Source: Halanaerobium salsuginis (GTDB lineage: Bacteria > Bacillota > Halanaerobiia > Halanaerobiales > Halanaerobiaceae). Taken from it: DNA of 54,997 nucleotides. Position numbers and translations under genes: made by a program. Below the pieces are notes generated by a model. That model did no database searches and was not told where the DNA came from. It saw only the letters and a list, made by a program, of their open reading frames with translations. Below are positions 17,086 to 25,572 of this stretch, one piece after another (positions within the stretch are counted from its first letter, which is position 1; the number at the start of each line of letters is the position of its first letter). The stretch is taken from assembly GCF_900114545.1 (NCBI RefSeq), contig NZ_FOTI01000019.1:1-54997 (forward strand). The letters run 5' to 3'.

Positions 17086-17855
17086 GTTATGCTGTTGAAG
17101 TCGAGAATATAACAGTAAAGTATGGTGGTATAGAAGCATTAAAAAATGTCACACTAAAGGTTGATAAAGGAGCTTTTTTAGGAATAATTGGTCCTAATGG
17201 TGGTGGTAAGACTACTTTGTTAAAAGTTATTTTAGGTTTGGTTGAACCAATTTCAGGTCAGGTTAAAGTGTTTGGACAGAGTCTAAAACAGGCAGCTGAT
17301 AAAATTGGTTATGTACCTCAAATTTCTGAATTTGATCGTAATTTTCCAATTAGTGTATTGGATGTAGTTTTGATGGCCCGATTAGGTGGTAAATTTAGTT
17401 TGTTTCATAAATATAGTAAAGCAGATATTGCTAAAGCTCGTGACATTTTAGCAGAATTAAATTTATCTCAACTGGCAGACCGCCAGATTGGTCAGCTATC
17501 TGGGGGTCAGCTGCAGCGAGTTCTAATTGCAAGAGGTCTGGCAGTAGAACCGGAGATCTTGCTGCTTGATGAACCTACTGCAAATGTTGATGCTAGTTCT
17601 ACCTCTCAAATTTATACTTTATTAAAACGTTTAAATCAAACTAAAACAATTATTGTCGTTACACATGATATGGCGGCAGTTTCTTCTTATTTTGATAGTT
17701 TAGCCTGCCTTAACTCAAAACTTTATCATCATGGTGGTAAAGAAATTGATCAAGAAATTACAGAGCAAGTTTTTGGCTGTCCTGTAGATTTAATTGCTCA
17801 TGGTCATCCTCACCGAGTCTTTGCCTCACATCAGGCGGGTGATCATAATGATTGA
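17082..17855 (+). CDS. metal ABC transporter ATP-binding protein (ZnuC/MntB-like)
   Basis: A 257-residue ATPase that would sit on the cytoplasmic face of the permease encoded next. Walker A GPNGGGKTT lies near residue 37, signature LSGGQLQR near 140, Walker B ILLLDEPTANVD near 160 and the switch histidine in VVTHDM. The sequence is of the Zn/Mn (ZnuC/MntB/SitB) type and ends in a His-rich tail (HGHPHRVFASHQAGDH). It is coupled upstream to a 21-codon ORF and overlaps the permease gene by 8 bases. No znuA-like binding protein is present in the window, so the transporter probably shares one from elsewhere. Zinc is favoured over manganese but not proven. Confidence 0.85.
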   Translation: MSYAVEVENITVKYGGIEALKNVTLKVDKGAFLGIIGPNGGGKTTLLKVILGLVEPISGQVKVFGQSLKQAADKIGYVPQISEFDRNFPISVLDVVLMARLGGKFSLFHKYSKADIAKARDILAELNLSQLADRQIGQLSGGQLQRVLIARGLAVEPEILLLDEPTANVDASSTSQIYTLLKRLNQTKTIIVVTHDMAAVSSYFDSLACLNSKLYHHGGKEIDQEITEQVFGCPVDLIAHGHPHRVFASHQAGDHND

Positions 17856-18663
17856 AGCTTTATTTAATTATCAATTTATGCAAAATGCTTTACTAGGAGC
17901 AACTATGGCCAGTATAGTCTGCGGCTTAATTGGTACAATTATTGTTGAAAAAAAGCTGGTGATGTTAAGTGGTGGAATTGCGCATACTTCTTTTGGTGGT
18001 ATTGGTCTGGGCTATTTTTTAGGGGTAGAACCAATTTATACAGCCTTTATTTTTATCATTTTTACTTCTCTGGCTATTGCTCGAATTAATCGTAAGCTTA
18101 AGACAGGTTCTGATACTTTAATTGGTATGTTTTGGGCCCTCGGAATGGCTCTCGGAATATTATTTATTGCCTTTACCCCTGGCTATCCACCTGATATATC
18201 TTCTTATTTATTTGGTGATATTCTGACTGTAAGACGATTTGATGTTCTACTAATGATTATTTTAACAGTTGCTATTGTACTGGCAATTAGCAGTTTGTTT
18301 AATTACTGGAAAGCTTACTTATTTGATGAAGGATTTTTAAAGGTACTTGGCTTTAATTCAAGATTATTAGAAAATTTTCTTTTTGTGATGATTGGTCTAA
18401 CAATAGTTATTTTAATTCGTGTAGTTGGAATAATTTTAGTTATAGCTTTGCTGACTGCTCCGCCAGCCACTGCACGTCTATACACAGCTGACTTAAAAAA
18501 AATGATGTTGTTAGCAATTGCTTTTAGCCTGTTATTTACTTTATCAGGTTTAACTTTTTCTTATTATCTTGATTTACCTTCTGGTGCTGTTATAATAATT
18601 GCTTCAGCGATATTTTATGCAGCTTCTATTTTAATTAAAGGGAAAAATACAGCTATACAATAA
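17848..18663 (+). CDS. metal ABC transporter permease (ZnuB/MntC-like)
   Basis: A 271-residue integral membrane protein with about eight hydrophobic helices, of the ABC-3 permease family that imports Zn, Mn or Fe. Typical segments are KKLVMLSGGIAHTSFGGIGL near the N-terminus and RVVGIILVIALLTAPPATAR near residue 195. The start at 17848 is chosen because GGCGGGTGAT lies upstream and the ATG overlaps the end of the ATPase gene; a further in-frame ATG at 17794 lies inside that gene. The permease pairs with the upstream ATPase. The operon ends here; a promoter for the next operon lies in the following 100 bases. Confidence 0.85.
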   Translation: MIEALFNYQFMQNALLGATMASIVCGLIGTIIVEKKLVMLSGGIAHTSFGGIGLGYFLGVEPIYTAFIFIIFTSLAIARINRKLKTGSDTLIGMFWALGMALGILFIAFTPGYPPDISSYLFGDILTVRRFDVLLMIILTVAIVLAISSLFNYWKAYLFDEGFLKVLGFNSRLLENFLFVMIGLTIVILIRVVGIILVIALLTAPPATARLYTADLKKMMLLAIAFSLLFTLSGLTFSYYLDLPSGAVIIIASAIFYAASILIKGKNTAIQ

Positions 18664-18681
18664 AAACTACTGTTGACTTTA

Positions 18682-18710
18682 TTGACAGCAGTAATTTGAA
18701 TAAATATACT
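18682..18710 (+). promoter_or_regulatory. sigma-A-type promoter of the first peptide ABC operon
   Basis: TTGACA (18682-18687), a 17-base spacer and TATACT (18705-18710) form a near-consensus promoter about 90 bases before the binding-protein gene. It overlaps a weak hairpin (ACTACTGT / ACAGCAGT) that may end the metal transporter transcript. Confidence 0.8.
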
Positions 18711-18802
18711 AAAGTAAGGTCTAAAAAGGAGAAAAAGCTAGTTGTTTGTAGATTTAAGACTGAATGATGATCAGATTAATAAAGTGGGAGGAGAATATTT
18801 TT

Positions 18803-20389
18803 ATGAAAAAATTGAGTAGTTTAGGATTATTATTTTTATTAATCTTATTTTTGAGTGGAGTGAGTCAAATAGCATTTGCTGCAGAAAATCCTCAGTATGG
18901 AGGAACTCTTCATTTAAGTAATGATGCTGACTGGGACACATTAGATCCAGCTTATGCATCTGGTTTTGATGCTGGTGAAATGGCAGTTAAGTTCTATGAT
19001 GGACTGGTCAGATTTGACTTTAGCTCAAATAAAATTGTAGCAGATTTAGCAGAATCCTGGGAAGTAAAGAATAATAATCAGAACTTTATTTTTCATTTGC
19101 GAAAAGGAGTGAAATTTCATAATGGAGTTGAATTTACAGCCCAGGATGTCAAGTATACTTTTGAAAGACTTTATGATCCAGAAGTTGCTTCACCAGGAAC
19201 CTGGGTTTATCCGATGATCAAAGGGACTGCCGCTAAATTAGCTGGAGAATCTGCTGAATTAGCAGGTGTTAAAGTTATTGATGATTATACAATAGAGTTT
19301 GATTTATCAGAGCCTTTTGGTTTATTTTTAACTCACCTTACTCTGCCCTATGGACTAATAGTAAATCAATCAGCAGTAGAGAAGTATGGAGCTGATTTTA
19401 GTCAGCACCCTGTTGGTACAGGACCTTTTAAATTTGTTGAATGGGAACATGATAATAAATTAGTTATGAAAGCTAATCAAGATTACTGGGCTGGTAGGCC
19501 TTATGTTGACCAGGTTATATATCGGGTAATACCACAGCCCTTAACAGATATTGCAGAATTTGAAGCTAATAATCTAGACCGAACAGTTGTCCCTGAGGAA
19601 GAAAGGGAACGCTGGCTAAATGATCCAGAATGGTCAGATTATATAACAACAATTGCTGATTTATCGACTTACTATTTAGCGCTAAATAGTGATTTTGAAC
19701 CTCTGGATAATCCTCAGGTAAGAGAAGCTATTAATTATGCAATTGATAGCAAGACAATTACTGATTCGCTATTTCCTTATTATGTAGCTGCTAATGATGC
19801 TATTCCGGAAGGCATGCCCGGGGGAAGCGATCTTCCTATTAAAGCTGATCCTGAAAAAGCAAAACAGCTGTTGACAGAAGCTGGTTATCCTGATGGTTTT
19901 GAGCTTGATATCTGGGTTAGTGACAGCAGTACTTCAGTTCGAGTAGGAGGAGTTCTACAGGCACTTCTGGGTAGAGTAGGAATCCAAGTTAATTTAATTA
20001 AAAATGACTGGAGTGTTTTTTATAATACTGTCAAAAACGGTAATGCACCTGCCTATTATTTGTCATGGTGGGCAGATTATGCAGATCCCTATAATTTCTT
20101 GAATGCACTCTATACTACTGATCGTATTCCATTTAATAATCAGGAAATAAATTCTCTACTTAAAGAAATGACTATTACTACAGATACCGATCAAAGAATT
20201 AGACTTTCTCAGCAGATAATTAAACTGGCCGATCAAGTAGGGGATCCCTATATTTATCTTTACCATACTAGTACTTCTTATGTAAAACATCCCTGGGTTA
20301 AAGGAGATCTTTACCATCAGATGTATACCGCAGATAAACTTTTGACCTGGTGGATTGATCAGGATTTAAAAGCAGAATCTACAAATTAG
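18803..20389 (+). CDS. peptide ABC transporter substrate-binding protein (family 5, DppA/OppA)
   Basis: A 528-residue extracytoplasmic solute-binding protein. The signal peptide is about residues 1-27 (KKLSSLGLLFLLILFLSGVS, then AFAAENPQYGG). The SBP-5 hallmarks follow: LDPAYASGFDAGEMAVKFYD, LAESWEVKNNNQNFIFHLRK, GVKFHNGVEFTAQDVKYTFE and HPVGTGPFKFVEW. The start at 18803 is supported by GGGAGGAG; an ATG at 18764 has no good RBS. The linked NlpC/P60 peptidase and Ala-Glu epimerase suggest that the ligand is a murein peptide such as L-Ala-D-Glu-containing di- or tripeptide. A hairpin terminator between this gene and the permeases probably gives excess binding protein. Confidence 0.85.
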   Translation: MKKLSSLGLLFLLILFLSGVSQIAFAAENPQYGGTLHLSNDADWDTLDPAYASGFDAGEMAVKFYDGLVRFDFSSNKIVADLAESWEVKNNNQNFIFHLRKGVKFHNGVEFTAQDVKYTFERLYDPEVASPGTWVYPMIKGTAAKLAGESAELAGVKVIDDYTIEFDLSEPFGLFLTHLTLPYGLIVNQSAVEKYGADFSQHPVGTGPFKFVEWEHDNKLVMKANQDYWAGRPYVDQVIYRVIPQPLTDIAEFEANNLDRTVVPEEERERWLNDPEWSDYITTIADLSTYYLALNSDFEPLDNPQVREAINYAIDSKTITDSLFPYYVAANDAIPEGMPGGSDLPIKADPEKAKQLLTEAGYPDGFELDIWVSDSSTSVRVGGVLQALLGRVGIQVNLIKNDWSVFYNTVKNGNAPAYYLSWWADYADPYNFLNALYTTDRIPFNNQEINSLLKEMTITTDTDQRIRLSQQIIKLADQVGDPYIYLYHTSTSYVKHPWVKGDLYHQMYTADKLLTWWIDQDLKAESTN

Positions 20390-20423
20390 TTTAATAAATT
20401 TTAATTAAACTATTAATTTAGAT

Positions 20424-20462
20424 AGCTGTACCCGGTCGGTTTGGGTACAGCTCTTTTGTTTT
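20424..20462 (+). terminator. intercistronic terminator/attenuator between binding protein and permeases
   Basis: AGCTGTACCC (20424-20433) pairs perfectly with GGGTACAGCT (20443-20452), followed by CTTTTGTTTT. It lies inside the operon, so partial read-through would lower permease expression relative to the binding protein. Confidence 0.75.
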
Positions 20463-20477
20463 AAAGGAGGCTAAGCT

Positions 20478-21410
20478 GTGATTCAGTATATTTTAAGAAG
20501 ACTGTTGTTAATTATTCCTGTTTTACTGGGAGTACTTTTTTTGACTTTTGTTTTAATGTATTTAGTACCTGGAGATCCTGTTTTGACAATGTTGGGCCAG
20601 CATGCTGATGATGATATTATTCAGCGGATGCGAACTGAACTGCATCTAGATGACCCCTGGTATCAGCAGTTTTTTAGTTATTTAAATCGGACAATTAGAG
20701 GAGATTTAGGACGTTCTTATATTTCCCATGTAGATGTTACTACAGCTTTGAAACAGAAAATACCAAATACATTTAAATTAGCTCTGGCAGCAATTATAGT
20801 TTCTACAATAATGGGAATTGCAATTGGGATTATTTCGGCTGTTTACAAAAATAGCTGGTTAGATCATTTAGCAATGACAGTTGCACTGCTTTTTATCTCA
20901 ACACCTGTTTTCTGGTTTGGAATGCTTTTAATTTATTTATTTTCTATGACACTGGGTTGGACACCTGTTTCTGGTATGGGAGAAGGTAGTTTTAATCTCA
21001 AACATCTTATTTTACCTGCTCTAACTCTAGGGAGCCGTTTTGCTGCTTTTTTAGCCCGCTATACAAGATCTGTTATGTTAGAAGTAATTAGTGAAGATTA
21101 TATCAGGACAGCTCGTGCTAAAGGTGTAAAAGAAAGTTTGGTTATTTTAAAACATGGCTTGCGCAATGCCTTAATTCCAATTGTAACAGTTGTCGGTATG
21201 AATTTTGCTTCACTATTAAATGGTTCTGTTTTAACTGAGACTATTTTTGCCTGGCCCGGTTTTGGGCGCTATTTAGTTACAGCTATCAAAAAACGTGATT
21301 TTCAGGTTATTGCTGGTTGTGTCTGGATTGGTGCTTTAATTTTTGTTTTTGTTAATTTAATTGTTGATATTATATATGTAATGCTTGATCCTCGAATTAG
21401 TTATGATTAG
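20478..21410 (+). CDS. peptide ABC transporter permease (DppB-like)
   Basis: A 310-residue inner-membrane permease with six helices, of the DppB/OppB family. It opens MIQYILRRLLLIIPVLLGVL with the PGDPV motif, and carries the EAA loop (DYIRTARAKGVKESLVILKH) near residue 212 and the FAWPGFGRYLVTAI signature of this subunit. GTG start with AAAGGAGG upstream. It works as a heterodimer with the next gene; two ATPase subunits (DppD/DppF) would normally complete the complex but are not encoded in this operon. Confidence 0.9.
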   Translation: MIQYILRRLLLIIPVLLGVLFLTFVLMYLVPGDPVLTMLGQHADDDIIQRMRTELHLDDPWYQQFFSYLNRTIRGDLGRSYISHVDVTTALKQKIPNTFKLALAAIIVSTIMGIAIGIISAVYKNSWLDHLAMTVALLFISTPVFWFGMLLIYLFSMTLGWTPVSGMGEGSFNLKHLILPALTLGSRFAAFLARYTRSVMLEVISEDYIRTARAKGVKESLVILKHGLRNALIPIVTVVGMNFASLLNGSVLTETIFAWPGFGRYLVTAIKKRDFQVIAGCVWIGALIFVFVNLIVDIIYVMLDPRISYD

Positions 21411-21472
21411 TTTTAATAAAAGATTTTTATTAATAATTTTTAAATCGATAAGTAGAAAGGTGGAAATTAGTC

Positions 21473-22363
21473 ATGCTAGATTTTTTAAAAAAAGACAAAA
21501 TAGACTCTAATAAAAGCTCTTATGGTATGTGGTATGATACCTGGCGTAGATTACGGAGGAATAGAGCTGCGGTTGTTGGACTAATTATGGTAACTATATT
21601 TTTATTAGTGGCTATTTTTGCTCCATTGCTAGCGCCTTATGACCCAGCTGAAATTAATCTGGCTGCAATTTTACAGCCACCTTCTAGTCAATATTGGCTA
21701 GGAACAGACTATTATGGAAGAGACTTGTTAAGCAGAATAATCTATGGATCAAGAATTTCGATTAGTGTGGGGGTAATAGTCCAGCTTGTCTCTATTTCAA
21801 TCGGCACTTTAATGGGATCGCTGGCAGGATACTATGGAGGCAAGGTTGATATGATTATTATGAGATTGGTTGATATTGTAATGAGTTTCCCTAGTTTGTT
21901 GCTTACAATTGCAATTATGGTAGCGCTGGGCCCGGGACTTTATAATGTTTTTCTGGCTCTTGGTGCAGTCTGGTGGACTAAAACTGCTCGAATTATGCGG
22001 AGTGAGTTTATTCGTCATCGCAAAAAAGAGTACGTAGAAGCAGCTCGTGCTTTAGGAAATAATGATTTTGTGATTATGTATAAACATATTTTGCCTAACT
22101 GTCTGGCCCCCCTGATAATAACTTTTACAATGGGAGTTGCCTCTGCAATTATGGCAGAAGCTTCATTAAGTTTTCTTGGATTGGGAGCCCAGGAACCGAC
22201 ACCCAGCTGGGGTTCAATTATTAATAATGGTCTTCAGTACTTAAGAACTAAACCCTGGTATTCACTTTTTCCTGGCTTAGCTATTGCTTATACAGTATTA
22301 GGTTTTAACCTTTTTGGTGATGGTCTGCGAGATGCTCTTGATCCTAAAATGAAAAATAATTAA
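21473..22363 (+). CDS. peptide ABC transporter permease (DppC-like)
   Basis: A 296-residue inner-membrane permease of the DppC/OppC family. It contains an N-terminal cytoplasmic stretch, a first helix, then APLLAPYDPAEINL, WLGTDYYGRDLLSRIIYGSR, the EAA loop (EYVEAARALGNNDFVIMYKH) and the C-terminal SFLGLGAQEPTPSWGSIIN typical of this subunit. It forms the membrane pore with the preceding DppB-like protein. RBS AAAGGTGG precedes the ATG. The next gene (NlpC/P60) begins 23 bases downstream, so the peptidase is part of the operon. Confidence 0.9.
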   Translation: MLDFLKKDKIDSNKSSYGMWYDTWRRLRRNRAAVVGLIMVTIFLLVAIFAPLLAPYDPAEINLAAILQPPSSQYWLGTDYYGRDLLSRIIYGSRISISVGVIVQLVSISIGTLMGSLAGYYGGKVDMIIMRLVDIVMSFPSLLLTIAIMVALGPGLYNVFLALGAVWWTKTARIMRSEFIRHRKKEYVEAARALGNNDFVIMYKHILPNCLAPLIITFTMGVASAIMAEASLSFLGLGAQEPTPSWGSIINNGLQYLRTKPWYSLFPGLAIAYTVLGFNLFGDGLRDALDPKMKNN

Positions 22364-22386
22364 AATTATTGCTGAGGAGTGGTTGA

Positions 22387-23784
22387 ATGAATAAATTTAT
22401 AGTTAATCGTGCTCCGGGGATAACTGCTGCAATGAATAAGGCAAAGTTCTGGCTAACTGAAAATGAACAGGAAGTACTGCTTAGTCCAGTTCAGATTAGA
22501 AATTATAACCATTTAACTTTAAGTAGAGCTGCCCAATTAGGAAAGCAGAATAAATTTTGCGATTTAAGTGAATATCCAGCAGTTTTGACAGCTGCTGAAC
22601 TACGTAAAAAATTATTGACTGTTTCTAATCCCGATTATCTAAGGTTACATAACTTCTATCATCCCTGTTATCAAAGTTCTGCTCAGCTAGCAGCAACAGA
22701 ACTTTCGCCAACTGTTAAAGAGCTATTAATTGAGGAGCTTTATCTGGAAAGTTTAGCAGGTAACTCAGAGCGGAAATTTTCAGTTTGTTTTGCTGTTCTG
22801 GTAAGTAGAAGCAATCTGCGAGCTTATCCAACGGATAAATCATATACTAGATCTAGAGATTCATTGGAACAAGATATGTTTCAACTTACTGCTTTATCAC
22901 CTGGTACACCAGTAGCTGTATTATATTATAGTAAAAATGATAACTGGGCTTTTATTCAGAGTAAGTATTATTGTGGTTGGCTAGAAAAAGAAAAATTGGC
23001 TTTTAGCAAGACCAAAGCAGCAGCTCTTGCTTATCTAGATAGTAAAGATTTTTTAGTTATAACAGGCAGCCATCTGCAGACAGAACCATATCCGGCTAGT
23101 TATCATAAAACAGGACTTTCTTTTCAGATGGGAGATAAGATTCCTCTTTTAACAGCTGAGTGGGAGCCTTTAATTAAAGCTGATTTTCCCGATTTAAGTC
23201 AGGCACTTTCTGCTTATCAGGTTGTTTTACCAGCTAGGGACTCTCAGGGACAGCTTTACTTTGAAAGAGGAATAGTTGCCCAGTCTAATGACTTTAATTG
23301 TGGATATTTGGAATATAATCGGGCTAATTTAGTTAAGCAGGCATTTAAAGTGCTTGGTGAAAGATATGGTTGGGGTGGTATTTTTAAGCGGCGAGATTGT
23401 TCGCGTTTTTTAGTAGATATTTATCGTAGTGTAGGCATAGAATTACCCAGAGATACCGGCCTAGCTCAGGAAAAAATACCAGCTGCTAAAGATATCATTT
23501 TGCAGGGCTCAGCTGCTGAACGTAAACAGCAGCTCACTTTACTAGCAGCTGGTGATCCTCTTTATATGAAAGGACATGTAATGCTTTATCTTGGAGAGCA
23601 TAATGATCATCATTATGTAATTCATGCTGCTGCTGGTTACAGTGAATTAGTAAATGATAGTTTGACGGAAATTAATGTTCGAGCTGTTTTTGTAATGGAG
23701 CTTGAACAATTCTTAAAAAACAAAGAACAGAGTTATTTAGATGCTATTTATTTAGGAAGACAATTTCTATTAACTCAAAGCTAG
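22387..23784 (+). CDS. SH3/NlpC-P60 peptidase, probable gamma-D-Glu murein peptide endopeptidase
   Basis: A 465-residue protein without an obvious signal peptide. The middle part holds SH3-like segments (VSRSNLRAYPTDKSY; DNWAFIQSKYYCGWLEKEKL; LPARDSQGQLYFERGIVA). From about residue 310 follows an NlpC/P60 cysteine peptidase with YGWGGIFKRRDCSRFLVDIY (catalytic Cys at 338) and GHVMLYLG (catalytic His at 397), then VIHAAAG. This matches the YkfC-like family that cuts the L-Ala-gamma-D-Glu to diamino-acid bond in recycled murein peptides. It lies between the peptide permeases and an Ala-Glu epimerase, the same functional set as the Bacillus ykfABCD/dpp operon, so an intracellular recycling role is likely. 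Confidence 0.8.
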   Translation: MNKFIVNRAPGITAAMNKAKFWLTENEQEVLLSPVQIRNYNHLTLSRAAQLGKQNKFCDLSEYPAVLTAAELRKKLLTVSNPDYLRLHNFYHPCYQSSAQLAATELSPTVKELLIEELYLESLAGNSERKFSVCFAVLVSRSNLRAYPTDKSYTRSRDSLEQDMFQLTALSPGTPVAVLYYSKNDNWAFIQSKYYCGWLEKEKLAFSKTKAAALAYLDSKDFLVITGSHLQTEPYPASYHKTGLSFQMGDKIPLLTAEWEPLIKADFPDLSQALSAYQVVLPARDSQGQLYFERGIVAQSNDFNCGYLEYNRANLVKQAFKVLGERYGWGGIFKRRDCSRFLVDIYRSVGIELPRDTGLAQEKIPAAKDIILQGSAAERKQQLTLLAAGDPLYMKGHVMLYLGEHNDHHYVIHAAAGYSELVNDSLTEINVRAVFVMELEQFLKNKEQSYLDAIYLGRQFLLTQS

Positions 23785-23827
23785 AATATTTTTGATTTTT
23801 AAATAAATTTAAGAAGGAGTCTCTAAA

Positions 23828-24931
23828 ATGAAGATCACGCAAATAAAGTTGTATCAGCTTAATGTTGGCTTAAAAAAACCATTTAAAACGGCTTTAAGAA
23901 CTGTCGAAACTGCTGCTGAGGTAATTGTTAAAATTTTTACTGATCAGGGTTTAGTTGGGATTGGAGAAGCTCCGCCAACTGCTGTTATAACAGGAGAAAC
24001 TACGGCAAGCATCTGTGCACTAATTGCCAGTCGAATTAGACCCCTTTTAGTAGGAGAAGACCCGACTAATTTAGAAAAAATTCATTTTTTAATTGAAGAA
24101 TCTGCAGTTAATAATCATAGTGCTAAGGCAGCTGTAGAAATAGCAATTTATGATCTGCTGGCCCAGAGCTACCAGGTTCCTTTATTTAGATTTTTAGGCG
24201 GATATCGAAATAGCTTGACTACTGACCTGACAATTAGTGTTAATTCTCCAGCTGAAATGAGAGAAGATGCACTAACAGCAGTTGCGGATGGTTATCAGAG
24301 TCTTAAAATAAAAGTCGGTAAAAATAGCAAGCTAGATTTAGCCAGAATAAAGGCAATTAGTCAGGCAGTTGGTCCAGAAATAAAATTGCGATTAGATGCA
24401 AATCAGGCCTGGCATCCTAAACAAGCTGTCTATCTGATTAGAGAACTTGAAAAAGAAAGTTTAGCTTTAGAATTTGTAGAGCAGCCAGTTCCTGCTGCAG
24501 ATTTAACTGGTCTTAAATATGTTAAAGATAATGTATTGACTGCTATCATGGCAGATGAAAGTTTATTTAATTCAGCAGATTGTCTGCGCTTGATTAAAGA
24601 ACAGGCTTGTGATCTGCTTAATATAAAATTAATGAAAACTGGTGGTATCTATAACGCTCTACAGATTAATTCTATTGCTCAGGCTGCAGGAATTAAAGTT
24701 ATGTTAGGCAGTATGTTGGAAGCGAAAGTTTCTGTAACTGCAGCAGCACATCTGGCAGCAGCTAAAAAAAATATTGTTTATCTTGATCTTGATGCTCCCC
24801 AATTATTAGCAGAAGATCCTGTCCAGGGGGGAATTGAATTTTCTGCTTCTAAAATAAAGTTAGCAGAAACTCCTGGCCTGGGGATTAAAGAAGTTGCTAA
24901 TCTAACTGAGTTGAGCAGTTATAATTTATAA
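23828..24931 (+). CDS. L-Ala-D/L-Glu (dipeptide) epimerase, enolase superfamily
   Basis: A 367-residue cytosolic enzyme that epimerises L-Ala-D-Glu to L-Ala-L-Glu for use as an amino-acid source. The muconate-lactonizing-type (MLE) enolase fold shows the catalytic lysine pair K160-I-K162 (SLKIKVGKN), metal ligands in RLDANQAW (Asp), EFVEQP (Glu) and MADESLF (Asp), the second catalytic Lys in KLMKTGGIYNA, and the DLD motif in VYLDLDAPQLL that is diagnostic for dipeptide epimerases (YkfB/YcjG). RBS AAGAAGGAG. Last gene of the peptide operon; about 640 bases follow before nrdD, holding the cobalamin riboswitch. The symbol ykfB would fit but orthology is not proven. Confidence 0.85.
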   Translation: MKITQIKLYQLNVGLKKPFKTALRTVETAAEVIVKIFTDQGLVGIGEAPPTAVITGETTASICALIASRIRPLLVGEDPTNLEKIHFLIEESAVNNHSAKAAVEIAIYDLLAQSYQVPLFRFLGGYRNSLTTDLTISVNSPAEMREDALTAVADGYQSLKIKVGKNSKLDLARIKAISQAVGPEIKLRLDANQAWHPKQAVYLIRELEKESLALEFVEQPVPAADLTGLKYVKDNVLTAIMADESLFNSADCLRLIKEQACDLLNIKLMKTGGIYNALQINSIAQAAGIKVMLGSMLEAKVSVTAAAHLAAAKKNIVYLDLDAPQLLAEDPVQGGIEFSASKIKLAETPGLGIKEVANLTELSSYNL

Positions 24932-25200
24932 AATAAAATTAAAAATTTGTAATTGAAAAATTAATCAGGCCTGTATTTGTTTAAAAAAACAGTTTAAATT
25001 GTTTTAATGACCAATTAGAACTGCTGTTTATCTAGTTGTGAATTTGTTTTTTGACTTTTAATAAGATAAGATAAATTTAAAGCTTATTAGTAATTAATTT
25101 GCAATTATTTTTAATAAGTTAATTAAATTTGATTATCTAAGATAGCTAAGTAAATTATAATTTTTTGATTTAAAATTGAATATTATTGAGTTCAGGTTTT

Positions 25201-25396
25201 AGTTGCTGCCAGTGTTAAGCTCAGGCAGTGACTAGATTAAAATGGGAAAGAGGTTAAAGTCCTCTGCGGTCCCGCCGCCGTATAGTTTTAAAATAATCTA
25301 ATTGCCACTGGTCAAACTGGGAAGGCTGATTATTTATCTCAACTAAGCCGGAAGACCTGCCTGGATTTATTCACCAGCAACTCACGGGATATGAGG
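25201..25396 (+). promoter_or_regulatory. cobalamin (AdoCbl) riboswitch upstream of nrdD
   Basis: The core elements of the B12 riboswitch are present in order: GGGAAAGAGGTTAAAGTCC (25244-25262), CGGTCCCGCCGCCGT (25267-25281), GCCACTGG (25313-25320), GGGAAGGC, and the B12 box AGCCGGAAGACCTGCC (25346-25361). P1 is formed by AGTTGCTG (25201-25208) and CAGCAACT (25375-25382). A short hairpin, CTCA-CGGGATA-TGAG (25381-25395), can make the L5-L13 kissing contact with TCCCG. A terminator follows, so cobalamin should switch transcription of the class III reductase off. The 270 bases before it (24932-25200) are AT-rich with nothing recognisable. Confidence 0.95.
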
Positions 25397-25474
25397 GGGT
25401 GTAAATATTTAGCAGTTAGCCAGCAGGCTAATTCAATTAGTTATAAATTTTTATAATTATCTGACTATTATATT

Positions 25475-25512
25475 TCCCTTTCTTTCTCCAGAGAAAGGGA
25501 TTTTTTGTTTTT
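25475..25512 (+). terminator. riboswitch-controlled terminator
   Basis: TCCCTTTCT (25475-25483) pairs with AGAAAGGGA (25492-25500), followed by TTTTTTGTTTTT. It lies between the cobalamin aptamer and nrdD and is the likely expression platform. Confidence 0.9.
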
Positions 25513-25572
25513 ATTTATTTTTTGATGGTTTTGTTCATTTAAAGATTAGCTAAATATTTTAGGAGGGAAAAA

